Below are positions 1 to 6,714 of a stretch of DNA of 17,985 nt, in pieces. Numbering within the stretch: position 1 is the stretch's first letter; each line of letters begins with the position of its first letter. This DNA is from Alphaproteobacteria bacterium. Its GTDB lineage: Bacteria > Pseudomonadota > Alphaproteobacteria > Rhodobacterales > Rhodobacteraceae. The stretch is taken from positions 1 through 17,985 of the forward strand of contig RFGD01000300.1 of the NCBI GenBank assembly GCA_003696705.1, read 5' to 3'. The notes beneath the pieces were generated by a model. The model made no database searches. It saw only the letters and a program-made list of their open reading frames with translations, and was not told where the DNA came from. Both the position numbers and the translations under genes were made by a program.

Positions 1-1
1 T

Positions 2-1588
2 CAGCACCCCGTGCGTTTCGAGGGCACGCTGACGATGCCCGACGACAAGGTTCTGTCGCTTGTCCGTGCCTTCGACCTTCCTACCTATGTCGCCGCCTTC
101 GGGAACGAGACGGTTGCGCTTCGCAAGGCCCTTCAGGCGCTCTTTCACTTCACCGACCACGAGGCGCTTGACCTTGGCGGCATGCGCATCTCGGTCGAAG
201 CCCCCATCGACGTGCAGGCCGCCGTCGGGGACATCCTTTCCTTCTCGAACCGCCGGGTGCTGCGGAACGGACAGCTCGAAGCCGTTCCCGGTCCCGCCTG
301 GGACACGGTCACCGTCTCGTCGACGGCAAGCTATGATCCCGCCAGCCCGACGCGGCTTTCGAACGTCGCCAACGTCGCGAACGTTCCGGTTGGCGCGCGC
401 GTCATCGGCGCCGGTGTCGGCCGCGAGATCTATGTGCGCGATCGCAACGTCTCGGCCGGAACGCTGACCTTGTCGAAGCCGCTTCACGGCGCCGCGGGCA
501 CCAGCACCTTCCAGTTCGAGCGCTTTCAGTATCTTCTTGATTTCAGCGGCTTTGAATGGCTTTCGCGCTTCGTCGTCGCGGATGTCGAATTCAAATGCAA
601 CGGCGCGGCAAGCGGCCTCATGCTGCCCCGGGACGGACTTGTCACGCATGTGCGCGACTGCTTCTTCACCGAGCCGCGGGACCGCGCCATCACCTCGATC
701 GGCTCCGGCTGTCAGGGGATGCTGGTCGACCGGTGTCAGTTCCTTTCGAACGAGCAGTCGCTCAACGCCCAGGACCGCACGTCGGTGGCCATCAACACCA
801 ACGCCAACGACGTGAAGATCCGCGACAACCGCTTCGTCAGGTTCCGGCACGCCATGGTCCTTGGCGGCTCGGGGAACATCATCCAGGGCAACCACGCCTT
901 CCAGGGCGACAACCAGCCCCAGGGCACTCGCCTTGCCAGCATCGTCCTTGGCCAGATCAATCCGAAGACGGTGATCAACGGGAACTACATCGACAACTCG
1001 TGGATCGAGTGGACGAACGAGTTCGATGCCACACCGGATTTCTCCTCGGGCTTTTCCTTCGGCAATCTCAGCATCGTGGGCAACATGTTCACCGCGAACG
1101 ATGTCGGGAACTGGTTCCGCTGGATCGTCATTCGCCCCTATGGACAGGGCCAGTTCATCAACGGGCTGTCGATCTCGGACAATGTCTTCAAGTCGCTGAA
1201 CGGCGCCGTTGACCGGTTCGAGGGCGTCGATGCCTCGATCGCGCCGCTCGACATGTCACGGGCGCGAAACATCCGGATCGAGGGCAACGCCTTCAACAAC
1301 GTCTCGGCGCCTGCGCGCAATCCGGTGACCCTTGACGTGGCCGAGAACACGCCCGCGGCCACCTGGGCGGTCGACCTGGCGGATTTCCTGCCCTTTGGCG
1401 GGATCGTGCGCGGCGCACAGTCCCTTGTCGCGATCGGTCCGATCACCGACACGGCCGGGGCGACCGTCAGCGACTTTCCGCACCTCAAGACGGGTCAAGG
1501 CGCGAACGGGACTGAACTGCACGTTGTCTGGCCCCGGCCTGTACAGGGAAAGATCCAGGTCACGGCACGCGTGGACAACCCCAACTGA
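2..1588 (+). CDS. Right-handed beta-helix (GH28/pectate-lyase-like) protein, 5' end missing
   Basis: The reading frame is open at the left edge, so the N-terminus lies outside the window; a GTG at 11 is simply the first start-like codon. About 529 residues remain. The body carries repeated short strands with Asn/Gly turns typical of parallel beta-helices: INTNANDVKIRDNRFV, GSGNIIQGNHAF, INGNYIDNSWIEW, LSIVGNMF, LSISDNVF, IRIEGNAF. A small 9-bp tandem repeat at 362-388 encodes NVANVANV. From memory the sequence resembles a conserved Rhodobacteraceae protein of roughly 750 residues described as glycosyl-hydrolase-28-related, which would put the catalytic or N-terminal domain upstream. No catalytic residues can be assigned here, so enzyme activity, a surface or structural role and a tail-spike-like role all remain possible. 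A strong terminator follows 17 bp after the stop, so this is the last gene of its transcript. Confidence 0.8.
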   Translation, partial: QHPVRFEGTLTMPDDKVLSLVRAFDLPTYVAAFGNETVALRKALQALFHFTDHEALDLGGMRISVEAPIDVQAAVGDILSFSNRRVLRNGQLEAVPGPAWDTVTVSSTASYDPASPTRLSNVANVANVPVGARVIGAGVGREIYVRDRNVSAGTLTLSKPLHGAAGTSTFQFERFQYLLDFSGFEWLSRFVVADVEFKCNGAASGLMLPRDGLVTHVRDCFFTEPRDRAITSIGSGCQGMLVDRCQFLSNEQSLNAQDRTSVAINTNANDVKIRDNRFVRFRHAMVLGGSGNIIQGNHAFQGDNQPQGTRLASIVLGQINPKTVINGNYIDNSWIEWTNEFDATPDFSSGFSFGNLSIVGNMFTANDVGNWFRWIVIRPYGQGQFINGLSISDNVFKSLNGAVDRFEGVDASIAPLDMSRARNIRIEGNAFNNVSAPARNPVTLDVAENTPAATWAVDLADFLPFGGIVRGAQSLVAIGPITDTAGATVSDFPHLKTGQGANGTELHVVWPRPVQGKIQVTARVDNPN

Positions 1589-1604
1589 GCCTGTCGGCCC
1601 CCTC

Positions 1605-1633
1605 AAGCCCCGCCCGAACGGCGGGGCTTTTTT
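1605..1633 (+). terminator. Rho-independent terminator of the beta-helix gene
   Basis: A perfect 10-bp stem, AAGCCCCGCC (1605-1614) with GGCGGGGCTT (1620-1629), has a CGAAC loop and runs into a T tract (1628-1633). It separates the beta-helix gene from aidB. Confidence 0.92.
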
Positions 1634-1634
1634 C

Positions 1635-1662
1635 TTGAGAAGGCCGCGCGCGGGCCTATTCT
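1635..1662 (+). promoter_or_regulatory. Predicted sigma-70-type promoter of aidB, giving a leaderless transcript
   Basis: TTGAGA (1635-1640) is followed after 16 bp by TATTCT (1657-1662). The aidB ATG begins at 1669, 6 bp after the -10 box, where transcription would be expected to start. No Shine-Dalgarno precedes the ATG. The -35 box lies directly on the tail of the preceding terminator. Confidence 0.5.
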
Positions 1663-1668
1663 CTTTTC

Positions 1669-3315
1669 ATGGAACACCTGCCGCCGACCGAACGACTTTC
1701 CACCCACGAAGTCGAGAACCAGCCCGAGTTTCCCGACGACATCGACCTTTGGTGCGACGACCCGGCGCTTTCGCGGCACGCGGCGGCAGCCGGGGCCGAC
1801 ACGGCGCGTCTGGCCGCCTTCGGGCTCGAGGCCGGCCGCGCCGCGTGGCGCGAGGCGGCGCGGAATGCCAATCGCTGTCCGCCGGAACTTCACCTGTTCG
1901 ACCGCGGCGGTCGCCGCCTCGACGAGGTTCGTTTCCACCCCGACTATCACCGGCTCATGGCCCTTGGCATCGGCCACGGATATGCCGCGCTGCCCTGGAC
2001 ACCAGAGGGCGCCGAGGGCGGGCACGCTACCCATGCCGGCCTGGTCTGGATGATGACACGGCTCGAACCCGGCGTCTGCTGCCCCATGACGATGAGCTAT
2101 GCCGCCGTGCCGGCACTTGGCGCGGCCGATGCCGAAACGGCGGACTTGTGGCGCGCCAGGCTGGTGTCGGCAAGCTATGACCCGCGGGTTCTGCCCGTCG
2201 CCGACAAGTCGGGGGCGACGATGGGCATGGCGATGACCGAAAAGCAGGGCGGTTCGGACGTCCGCCGAAATACGACCCGGGCCGAACGCGACGGCACGGC
2301 CTGGCGCCTGACCGGGCACAAGTGGTTCTGTTCGGCGCCCATGTCCGACGGTTTCCTCACCCTGGCCCAGACCGACGGCGGGCTGACATGCTTTCTCGTT
2401 CCAAGATGGCTGCCCGACGGGACGCGGAACGCCATCCGTCTTCTTCGCCTCAAGGACAAGCTGGGCGACCGGGCCAACGCCTCGGCCGAGATCGAATACG
2501 AACGCGCCTTCGCCCTTCAGCTCGGAGACACCGGCGCCGGCGTGCGCACGATCATCAGGATGGTGCACCACACGCGGCTCGACACGGCCATCGCGCCGGC
2601 GGCGATCATGAGCGCGGCGCTTGGCGAGGCGGTCATATGGGCGTCGGGCCGGTACGCGTTTCAGCGCCGGCTGATCGACCAGCCGTTGATGGCGCGGGTC
2701 CTTGCGGAAATCGCGCTCGAGGTCGAGGGGGCGGCCGCGCTCGGCTTCGGTGTTGCGCGGGCCTTCGACGGCTCGGACGAGGCCGACCGGGCCATGGCCC
2801 GCATCGGCGTGGCGCTTGCGAAATACCTCAACAATCGCCGCTGCACCGCCGTCGTGCACGAGGCGATGGAGGTGATGGGCGGCATGGGCTATGTCGAGGA
2901 CACGCCCATGCCGCTGCTGTTTCGCCAGGCCCCGCTCAACGGCATATGGGAAGGGGCTGGCAACGTGATATGCCTCGATATCCTGCGCACCCTCTCGCGC
3001 GAGCCGGCGGCGATGGACGCCCTCAGCGACATCTTTGCCGAAACGGCCGGCGCCTCGGCTCGGCTGGATCGGGCCGTCGCCGAATTCAGGGCCACATGGC
3101 CACGCCTTCCGGCAGAGATCGATGCCCGCCTCTTTGCCGAGCGTCTGGCGTCGATCCTGGCCGCCGCATTCCTTGTCAGGGCGGGCCAGGCCGAGATCGC
3201 CGACGCGTACGTCCGGACGCGGCTTCCCGCGGATCGCGGTCTGTCGATCGGCACCGCGACGGGTGTGGACCCCCATCCGATCCTGAAGGCGCTCGTGCCG
3301 GCCGCGGCCTTCTAG
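1669..3315 (+). CDS. aidB: AidB-like acyl-CoA dehydrogenase family flavoprotein
   Basis: The 548-residue length matches E. coli AidB (about 540). It is a FAD-binding acyl-CoA dehydrogenase homologue; E. coli AidB belongs to the adaptive response to alkylation damage and binds DNA, but its substrate is not settled. Seen here: MTEKQGGSDV (189-198) and TGHKWF (215-220) in the flavin-binding middle domain, the block RLKDKLGDRANAS (260-272), which is strongly AidB-like, and GIWEGAGNVICLD (425-437), which contains the Glu at the position of the ACAD catalytic base. The C-terminal helical extension that distinguishes AidB from short acyl-CoA dehydrogenases is present. The ATG at 1669 is the first start after the terminator and fits the family N-terminus. 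The gene converges on azoR and shares a CTAG stop with it. No ada, alkA or alkB homologue is nearby, so a role in alkylation stress here is by homology only. Confidence 0.92.
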   Translation: MEHLPPTERLSTHEVENQPEFPDDIDLWCDDPALSRHAAAAGADTARLAAFGLEAGRAAWREAARNANRCPPELHLFDRGGRRLDEVRFHPDYHRLMALGIGHGYAALPWTPEGAEGGHATHAGLVWMMTRLEPGVCCPMTMSYAAVPALGAADAETADLWRARLVSASYDPRVLPVADKSGATMGMAMTEKQGGSDVRRNTTRAERDGTAWRLTGHKWFCSAPMSDGFLTLAQTDGGLTCFLVPRWLPDGTRNAIRLLRLKDKLGDRANASAEIEYERAFALQLGDTGAGVRTIIRMVHHTRLDTAIAPAAIMSAALGEAVIWASGRYAFQRRLIDQPLMARVLAEIALEVEGAAALGFGVARAFDGSDEADRAMARIGVALAKYLNNRRCTAVVHEAMEVMGGMGYVEDTPMPLLFRQAPLNGIWEGAGNVICLDILRTLSREPAAMDALSDIFAETAGASARLDRAVAEFRATWPRLPAEIDARLFAERLASILAAAFLVRAGQAEIADAYVRTRLPADRGLSIGTATGVDPHPILKALVPAAAF

Positions 3316-3893
3316 GCGGCAATCCGGGCGATCGCCTCGTTTGCAGCCTTCAGCGACGCCTCCGCGTCGGTCGCGAGACGGTCCGCGGCAACGATCTCGA
3401 CATCCCGAATGCCTATGAAACCGAGCACATGGCGAAGATAGCCTGTGGCGTGGTCGAATTCCGAGCCCACCGGGACCCCGCCCGAAGTGACCGCCAGGAT
3501 CGCCCGCTTGCCGGTCAGAAGCCCCTCGGGCCCCTCGTTCGTGTAGCGGAAGGTGACGCCCGCGCGGCAGACGAGGTCAATCCAGGCCTTGAGTGCCGCA
3601 GGAATGGCAAAGTTGTAGATGGGTGCCCCGATCACGACGACGTCGGCGTCCCTGAGTTCGGCGATCAGCTCGTCCGAAAGCGCCAGGCGCGCCTTGTCCT
3701 CGGCGGTGCGCGCCTCGGGCGGGGTGAAGTTCGCCTTGATCCACGCCTCGTCCACGGCGGGCAGCCCGTCGGCCACGTCGCGCGTCACGATTTCGGCACC
3801 CGCGGCGCTGAAGCGCGCGGCGATCTCGGCCGTGAGTTTCCTCGAGACCGAGGCCGCGCGCCGGCCCGAGCTGTCGATCCGAAGCACTTTCAT
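3312..3893 (-). CDS. azoR: FMN-dependent NADH-azoreductase
   Basis: The 193-residue protein has the usual AzoR length and flavodoxin-like fold. It has an N-terminal strand and phosphate-binding Ser-rich loop (LRIDSSGRRAASVSR, 4-18), the FMN and dimer motif PIYNFAIPAALKAWIDLV (91-108) followed by RAGVTFRYT (110-118), and TSGGV (136-140). Members reduce azo compounds and quinones by two-electron transfer from NAD(P)H and are often part of thiol or quinone stress defence. The ATG at 3893 has an AAAGGA ribosome site (3905-3900, minus strand) 6 bp upstream. The gene is divergent from a LysR regulator, the standard arrangement for a regulator and its target. Its stop codon lies inside the aidB stop, so no separate terminator fits between them. 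Confidence 0.93.
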   Translation of the reverse strand: MKVLRIDSSGRRAASVSRKLTAEIAARFSAAGAEIVTRDVADGLPAVDEAWIKANFTPPEARTAEDKARLALSDELIAELRDADVVVIGAPIYNFAIPAALKAWIDLVCRAGVTFRYTNEGPEGLLTGKRAILAVTSGGVPVGSEFDHATGYLRHVLGFIGIRDVEIVAADRLATDAEASLKAANEAIARIAA

Positions 3894-3906
3894 CGCGTTT
3901 CCTTTC

Positions 3907-3950
3907 GTTGTGTCTGGTTCGCCCCTTGGGGTCCGTCCTCAGGACACAAC
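3907..3950. promoter_or_regulatory. Inverted repeat in the azoR/lysR divergent promoter region
   Basis: GTTGTGTC (3907-3914) and GACACAAC (3943-3950) are perfect 8-bp inverted arms separated by 28 bp. They lie between azoR and the lysR start, where a LysR-type tetramer would be expected to bind. The left arm sits just upstream of the azoR ribosome site, so this copy would act as a downstream or repression site for azoR. Confidence 0.4.
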
Positions 3951-3960
3951 AATTCGTTCC

Positions 3961-3978
3961 TTGCGTCAGTGAACGCAA
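3961..3978. promoter_or_regulatory. Second inverted repeat, candidate LysR-type operator
   Basis: TTGCGT-CAGTGA-ACGCAA is a perfect 6-6-6 palindrome and contains a T-N11-A arrangement (TTGCGTCAGTGAA). On the plus strand TTGCGT can also serve as a weak -35, with GATAAA at 3983-3988 as the -10 of the lysR gene, so binding here could autoregulate the regulator. Confidence 0.45.
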
Positions 3979-4015
3979 TGCCGATAAAGAAACAGAAACT
4001 GTGAGGTCATGCACA

Positions 4016-4906
4016 ATGGATGTCGACAGCTGGGACGAGATCCGGACGGCCTATCAGGTCGCGCGCCTTGGCACGGTGAGTGCCGCAGCCGCGGCGCTTG
4101 GCGTCCATCATGCCACCGTCATCCGCCACATCGACGCGCTCGAGAAGAAGCTTGGCGCGAAGCTGTTCCAGCGCCATGCGCGCGGATACACCCCGACCGA
4201 GGCGGGCCTCGACCTTCTGGGGGTGGGTGGCGCGACCGAACGGCAACTGCAAGAGCTCGTCGGGCGGATCAAGGGGCGTGGCGCGACCGTCTCGGGCGAG
4301 CTGATCGTCACGACCGTGTCTTCCTTTTCGGGCCTCCTTGCCAGCGCCATCGCCACCTTCGAGGAACAGCACCCCGAAATCGTCGTCCGCATTCGCATCG
4401 ACCAGCGGGTCCTGAAGCTCGAATACGGCGAGGCGCATGTCGCCGTGCGCGCAGGGACGCGGCCGAACGAGCCCGACAACGTGGTCCGTCCCTTCGTGAC
4501 ACCCGCCGTCGCCCTCTACGCCGCCCGGCGTTACGTGGCGCGGCACGGCAAGATCGAGGGGCTGGGCGATCTTCCGAAGCACCGCTTCGTCGGTTTCGAC
4601 GATGCCGCGAGCCGCGCCCCCTTCAACCTGTGGCTTCGACAGCACGTGGAGGAAGGCCAGATCACGACCCGCTCGAACGATATCAACACCCTTTACGAGG
4701 CGATCCATGCGGGCTGCGGCGCCGGGTTCATGCCGGTCTTCGAGGCGGAAAAATACGGCGATGCGCTCTATCAGCTCATGCCACCGCGCCCGGAATGGTC
4801 GGTACCGACCTGGCTTGTGACGCATGTCGATCTTCACAGGACACCAAAGGTGCAGGCATTCCTTTCCCACCTGCGTGAAGCGTCCAGGAACTGGGCCACG
4901 ATATGA
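4016..4906 (+). CDS. LysR-family transcriptional regulator
   Basis: 296 residues, typical for LysR regulators. The N-terminal winged helix-turn-helix is clear: AYQVARLGTVSAAAAALGV (12-30), HHATVIRHIDALEKKLGAKL (31-50), then FQRHARGYTPTEAG (51-64). A periplasmic-binding-like effector domain follows (about 92-296). The frame is open back to 3908, but the ATG at 4016 has GAGG at 4003-4006, 9 bp upstream, and gives the normal LysR N-terminus, so it is preferred. The gene is divergent from azoR across 122 bp carrying two inverted repeats, and its stop overlaps the transporter start (ATGA, 4903-4906). It probably controls azoR and/or the transporter. The inducer cannot be read from the sequence. 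Confidence 0.93.
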   Translation: MDVDSWDEIRTAYQVARLGTVSAAAAALGVHHATVIRHIDALEKKLGAKLFQRHARGYTPTEAGLDLLGVGGATERQLQELVGRIKGRGATVSGELIVTTVSSFSGLLASAIATFEEQHPEIVVRIRIDQRVLKLEYGEAHVAVRAGTRPNEPDNVVRPFVTPAVALYAARRYVARHGKIEGLGDLPKHRFVGFDDAASRAPFNLWLRQHVEEGQITTRSNDINTLYEAIHAGCGAGFMPVFEAEKYGDALYQLMPPRPEWSVPTWLVTHVDLHRTPKVQAFLSHLREASRNWATI

Positions 4907-5847
4907 CGTCTGACACGGACGAGGCGACGGCGCCGCGCCGGGGGCGGCTTGGCGCGCCGGCCCGCGGGCATCTGGCGATGCTGCTCTTCTCGGGTCTGGT
5001 CGGCGGCTCGTTCTCGCTCGGCACGATGGCCGCCAACGAGATTGCGCCGGTTGCGCTCACGGCCGCGCGGTTTGCCATCGCCGCATCGCTTGTCGCCGTC
5101 CTTGCGTTCGCGACGACAGGGGTGCCGCGCTCGGCCTTCCGGGCCCCGTGGCGCTATCTCGTTCTGGGTGCGCTATTCGGAAGCTATTTCGTCCTCATGT
5201 TCGAAGGGCTGAAGACGGCAAGCGCGGTTTCGGCGTCGGCCGTCTTCACGCTGACCCCCATCATGGCGGCGGGCTTCGGCTGGGTCCTCTTGCGCCAACG
5301 GCTGACGCCGCGCATCGCGCTGGCGCTGGCGACGGGGGCGGCCGGCGCGCTTTGGGTGATCTTCCGCGGCGATCTTGCCGCCATGCGCGCCTTCGCCATC
5401 GGGAAGGGCGAAATCATCTACCTCTTCGGCTGCGCGGCGCACGCGCTCTATACGCCGATGGCGCGCAGACTCAACCGGGGGGAACCGGTCCCGGTCTTCA
5501 CGCTCGGCATGCTGATTGCCGGCACCGCCGTCCTGACCGCCGTCGGATGGACGGAAATCCGCGCCACGGACTGGGCGAACCTGCCACCCATCGTATGGGT
5601 CACCCTTGCCTATCTTTCGATCGGCGCCAGCGCGACGACCTTCATGCTCCTTCAGTACGCAACGCTGCGCCTGCCGTCGTCGAAGGTCATGGCCTACACC
5701 TACCTGACCCCGACTTCGGTCATTGCCTGGGAACTGGCGCTGGGCCATGACGTCCCACCGGCCCGCGTGGCCCTTGGCGTGGGCCTGACGGCCGTCGCGC
5801 TAGTCATCCTTCTGAAGGAGGAACCGGGCGAAGCGTCGCTTCGATAA
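4903..5847 (+). CDS. DMT-superfamily (EamA) inner-membrane transporter
   Basis: The 314 residues are arranged as two EamA repeats of about five hydrophobic helices each, giving roughly ten membrane segments after a short basic N-terminus. The first repeat begins near LAMLLFSGLVGGSFSL and the second near GEIIYLFGCAAHALYTPMAR. The conserved pattern SAVFTLTPIMAAGFGWVLL marks the end of the first repeat. EamA proteins export metabolites, amino acids or drugs; the substrate cannot be predicted. The start ATG overlaps the LysR stop by 4 bp, suggesting translational coupling and joint function. The last 44 bp overlap the 3' end of the opposing arsR gene. Confidence 0.9.
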   Translation: MTSDTDEATAPRRGRLGAPARGHLAMLLFSGLVGGSFSLGTMAANEIAPVALTAARFAIAASLVAVLAFATTGVPRSAFRAPWRYLVLGALFGSYFVLMFEGLKTASAVSASAVFTLTPIMAAGFGWVLLRQRLTPRIALALATGAAGALWVIFRGDLAAMRAFAIGKGEIIYLFGCAAHALYTPMARRLNRGEPVPVFTLGMLIAGTAVLTAVGWTEIRATDWANLPPIVWVTLAYLSIGASATTFMLLQYATLRLPSSKVMAYTYLTPTSVIAWELALGHDVPPARVALGVGLTAVALVILLKEEPGEASLR

Positions 5848-6145
5848 GGGACTCGAGGCGCTCCACATCAACCGGATCGAACTGGCCGAAGGATTGCATC
5901 CATACCGAGGCCGCGCGCAGGCCGTCCGGCTCGAGCCGGCACCACTTGACGCGCCCGCGCCGTTCCTGGCTGATGAGGCCCGCCCGCGCCAGGATCGCGA
6001 GATGCTTCGAGATCGCCGCAAGCGAGATGTCGAACGGCTCGGCGACATCGGTAACCGCCATGTCGTCCTCGAGGAGCATCGAGAGGATCTCTCGGCGGGT
6101 CGGGTCGGCAAGGGCCGAGAAGACGAGATCTAGCTGTCCGGACAT
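5804..6145 (-). CDS. ArsR-family winged-helix transcriptional regulator
   Basis: 113 residues from the ATG at 6145. The core is FSALADPTRREILSMLL (9-25), then the recognition region ISLAAISKHLAILARAGLI (40-58) and the wing RRGRVKWCRLEP (62-73). The metal-binding ELCVC motif of ArsR/SmtB sensors is absent (VTDVAEPF at that place), so this is a non-metal ArsR-type protein of the SdpR-like kind often linked to detoxification genes. The frame extends upstream to 6280, but that extension is Arg/Gly-rich with no family match, while MSGQLDLVFSAL is a normal family start. No good Shine-Dalgarno is present; a promoter lies 7 bp upstream. The 3' end overlaps the transporter gene tail-to-tail by 44 bp. 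Confidence 0.87.
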   Translation of the reverse strand: MSGQLDLVFSALADPTRREILSMLLEDDMAVTDVAEPFDISLAAISKHLAILARAGLISQERRGRVKWCRLEPDGLRAASVWMQSFGQFDPVDVERLESLIEATLRPVPPSEG

Positions 6146-6152
6146 GGCCCCC

Positions 6153-6180
6153 AGTAGACCCGGGCCGAGATGATCGTCAA
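6153..6180 (-). promoter_or_regulatory. Predicted promoter of arsR, leaderless or nearly so
   Basis: Read on the minus strand: TTGACG (6180-6175), 16 bp, TCTACT (6158-6153), then 7 bp to the ATG at 6145. Transcription would start at or within a base of the start codon. The arrangement closely copies that of aidB. Confidence 0.5.
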
Positions 6181-6192
6181 CCGATTGGTTGA
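6177..6192. promoter_or_regulatory. Perfect palindrome on the arsR -35 box, probable ArsR autoregulatory operator
   Basis: TCAACC-GATT-GGTTGA has perfect 6-bp arms and a 4-bp centre, and its left arm covers four bases of the predicted -35 hexamer of arsR. A symmetric site on the gene's own promoter is what an autorepressing ArsR dimer would use. Confidence 0.55.
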
Positions 6193-6235
6193 AGATCGAA
6201 TTGCCCCCGGAATCGCGCAGCCCGCGCCCAGACCC

Positions 6236-6267
6236 GCGACGCGCCAGTTGTCGCACTGAATTTTTTT
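6236..6267 (+). other. Short hairpin followed by a T7 run in the arsR-atpI gap
   Basis: GCGAC (6236-6240) pairs with GTCGC (6250-6254), followed by ACTGAA and seven T. It is a weak terminator-like shape, but no plus-strand gene ends upstream of it. The 229-bp gap 6146-6374 otherwise holds the arsR operator and promoter, the atpI promoter and no credible ORF. Confidence 0.25.
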
Positions 6268-6315
6268 CCTGTTTTCTCAATGCGTTGTCTGATCTTCCGG
6301 TGCGCAGCTCGCCGC

Positions 6316-6344
6316 TTGACTCGTCAAGGGGTCGCTTCTAGGTT
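6316..6344 (+). promoter_or_regulatory. Predicted promoter of the F0 ATP synthase operon
   Basis: TTGACT (6316-6321), a 17-bp spacer and TAGGTT (6339-6344). The -35 is near consensus and the -10 is weak. The expected start is near 6351, about 24 nt before the atpI ATG. Confidence 0.5.
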
Positions 6345-6374
6345 CCGCCTCGACCGATCGGAGGGCGCGCGCCC

Positions 6375-6704
6375 ATGTCGAAGACGCCAGACCCGGACCG
6401 CCTTAAGGACCTGGACGAGCGTATTCGGGCCGCACGCAAGGCCAGGGCGCCGAAGCCGTCCGGTCAGGACCGCCTGAGCCAGGGGCAACTCGCCTGGCAG
6501 ATGGTGACAGAGCTTGTGACCGGTCTTCTGATCGGGTTCGGCATTGGCTATGGGCTGGACAACCTGTTCGGCACGCTGCCGGTGCTGATGGTGGTAATGA
6601 CGCTGTTCGGCCTTGCCGCCGGCATCAAGACGATGCTTCGCACGGCCAGGCTGGCCGAGGAAAAGACGGACGAAAACGCCCGCACGCCGGGCGAGGACAG
6701 ATAG
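6375..6704 (+). CDS. atpI: ATP synthase accessory protein AtpI
   Basis: The 109-residue small membrane protein has a charged N-terminus (about 1-40) and two hydrophobic helices: MVTELVTGLLIGFGIGYGLD (43-62) and LPVLMVVMTLFGLAAGI (68-84). This is the AtpI/AtpZ pattern. AtpI helps assemble the c-ring and is not part of the finished enzyme. GGAGG at 6360-6364 lies 10 bp before the ATG. It is the first gene of the F0 operon, 10 bp before atpB. Confidence 0.92.
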   Translation: MSKTPDPDRLKDLDERIRAARKARAPKPSGQDRLSQGQLAWQMVTELVTGLLIGFGIGYGLDNLFGTLPVLMVVMTLFGLAAGIKTMLRTARLAEEKTDENARTPGEDR

Positions 6705-6714
6705 GGGTCGAGAC

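Noticed and set aside
362..388. Three 9-bp tandem copies (AACGTCGCC-like) as a repeat element
   Set aside because: They are short, in frame and encode a plausible beta-helix turn (NVANVANV); no sign of a mobile or regulatory repeat.
1603..3276. Long open frame (557 codons) on the minus strand across aidB
   Set aside because: Composition is Arg/Gly/His-rich with no family pattern. It is a shadow of the aidB frame in GC-rich DNA.
2322..4004. Long plus-strand frame (560 codons) running through aidB into azoR
   Set aside because: It crosses two well-supported genes on opposite strands and its translation is Arg/His/Pro-rich without motifs.
6236..6267. Terminator for a plus-strand transcript before atpI
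   Set aside because: The stem is only 5 bp and no plus-strand gene ends upstream; kept only as a low-confidence structure.
6146..6280. N-terminal extension of the ArsR frame
   Set aside because: It is low-complexity, covers the promoter and palindrome, and has no counterpart in ArsR proteins.
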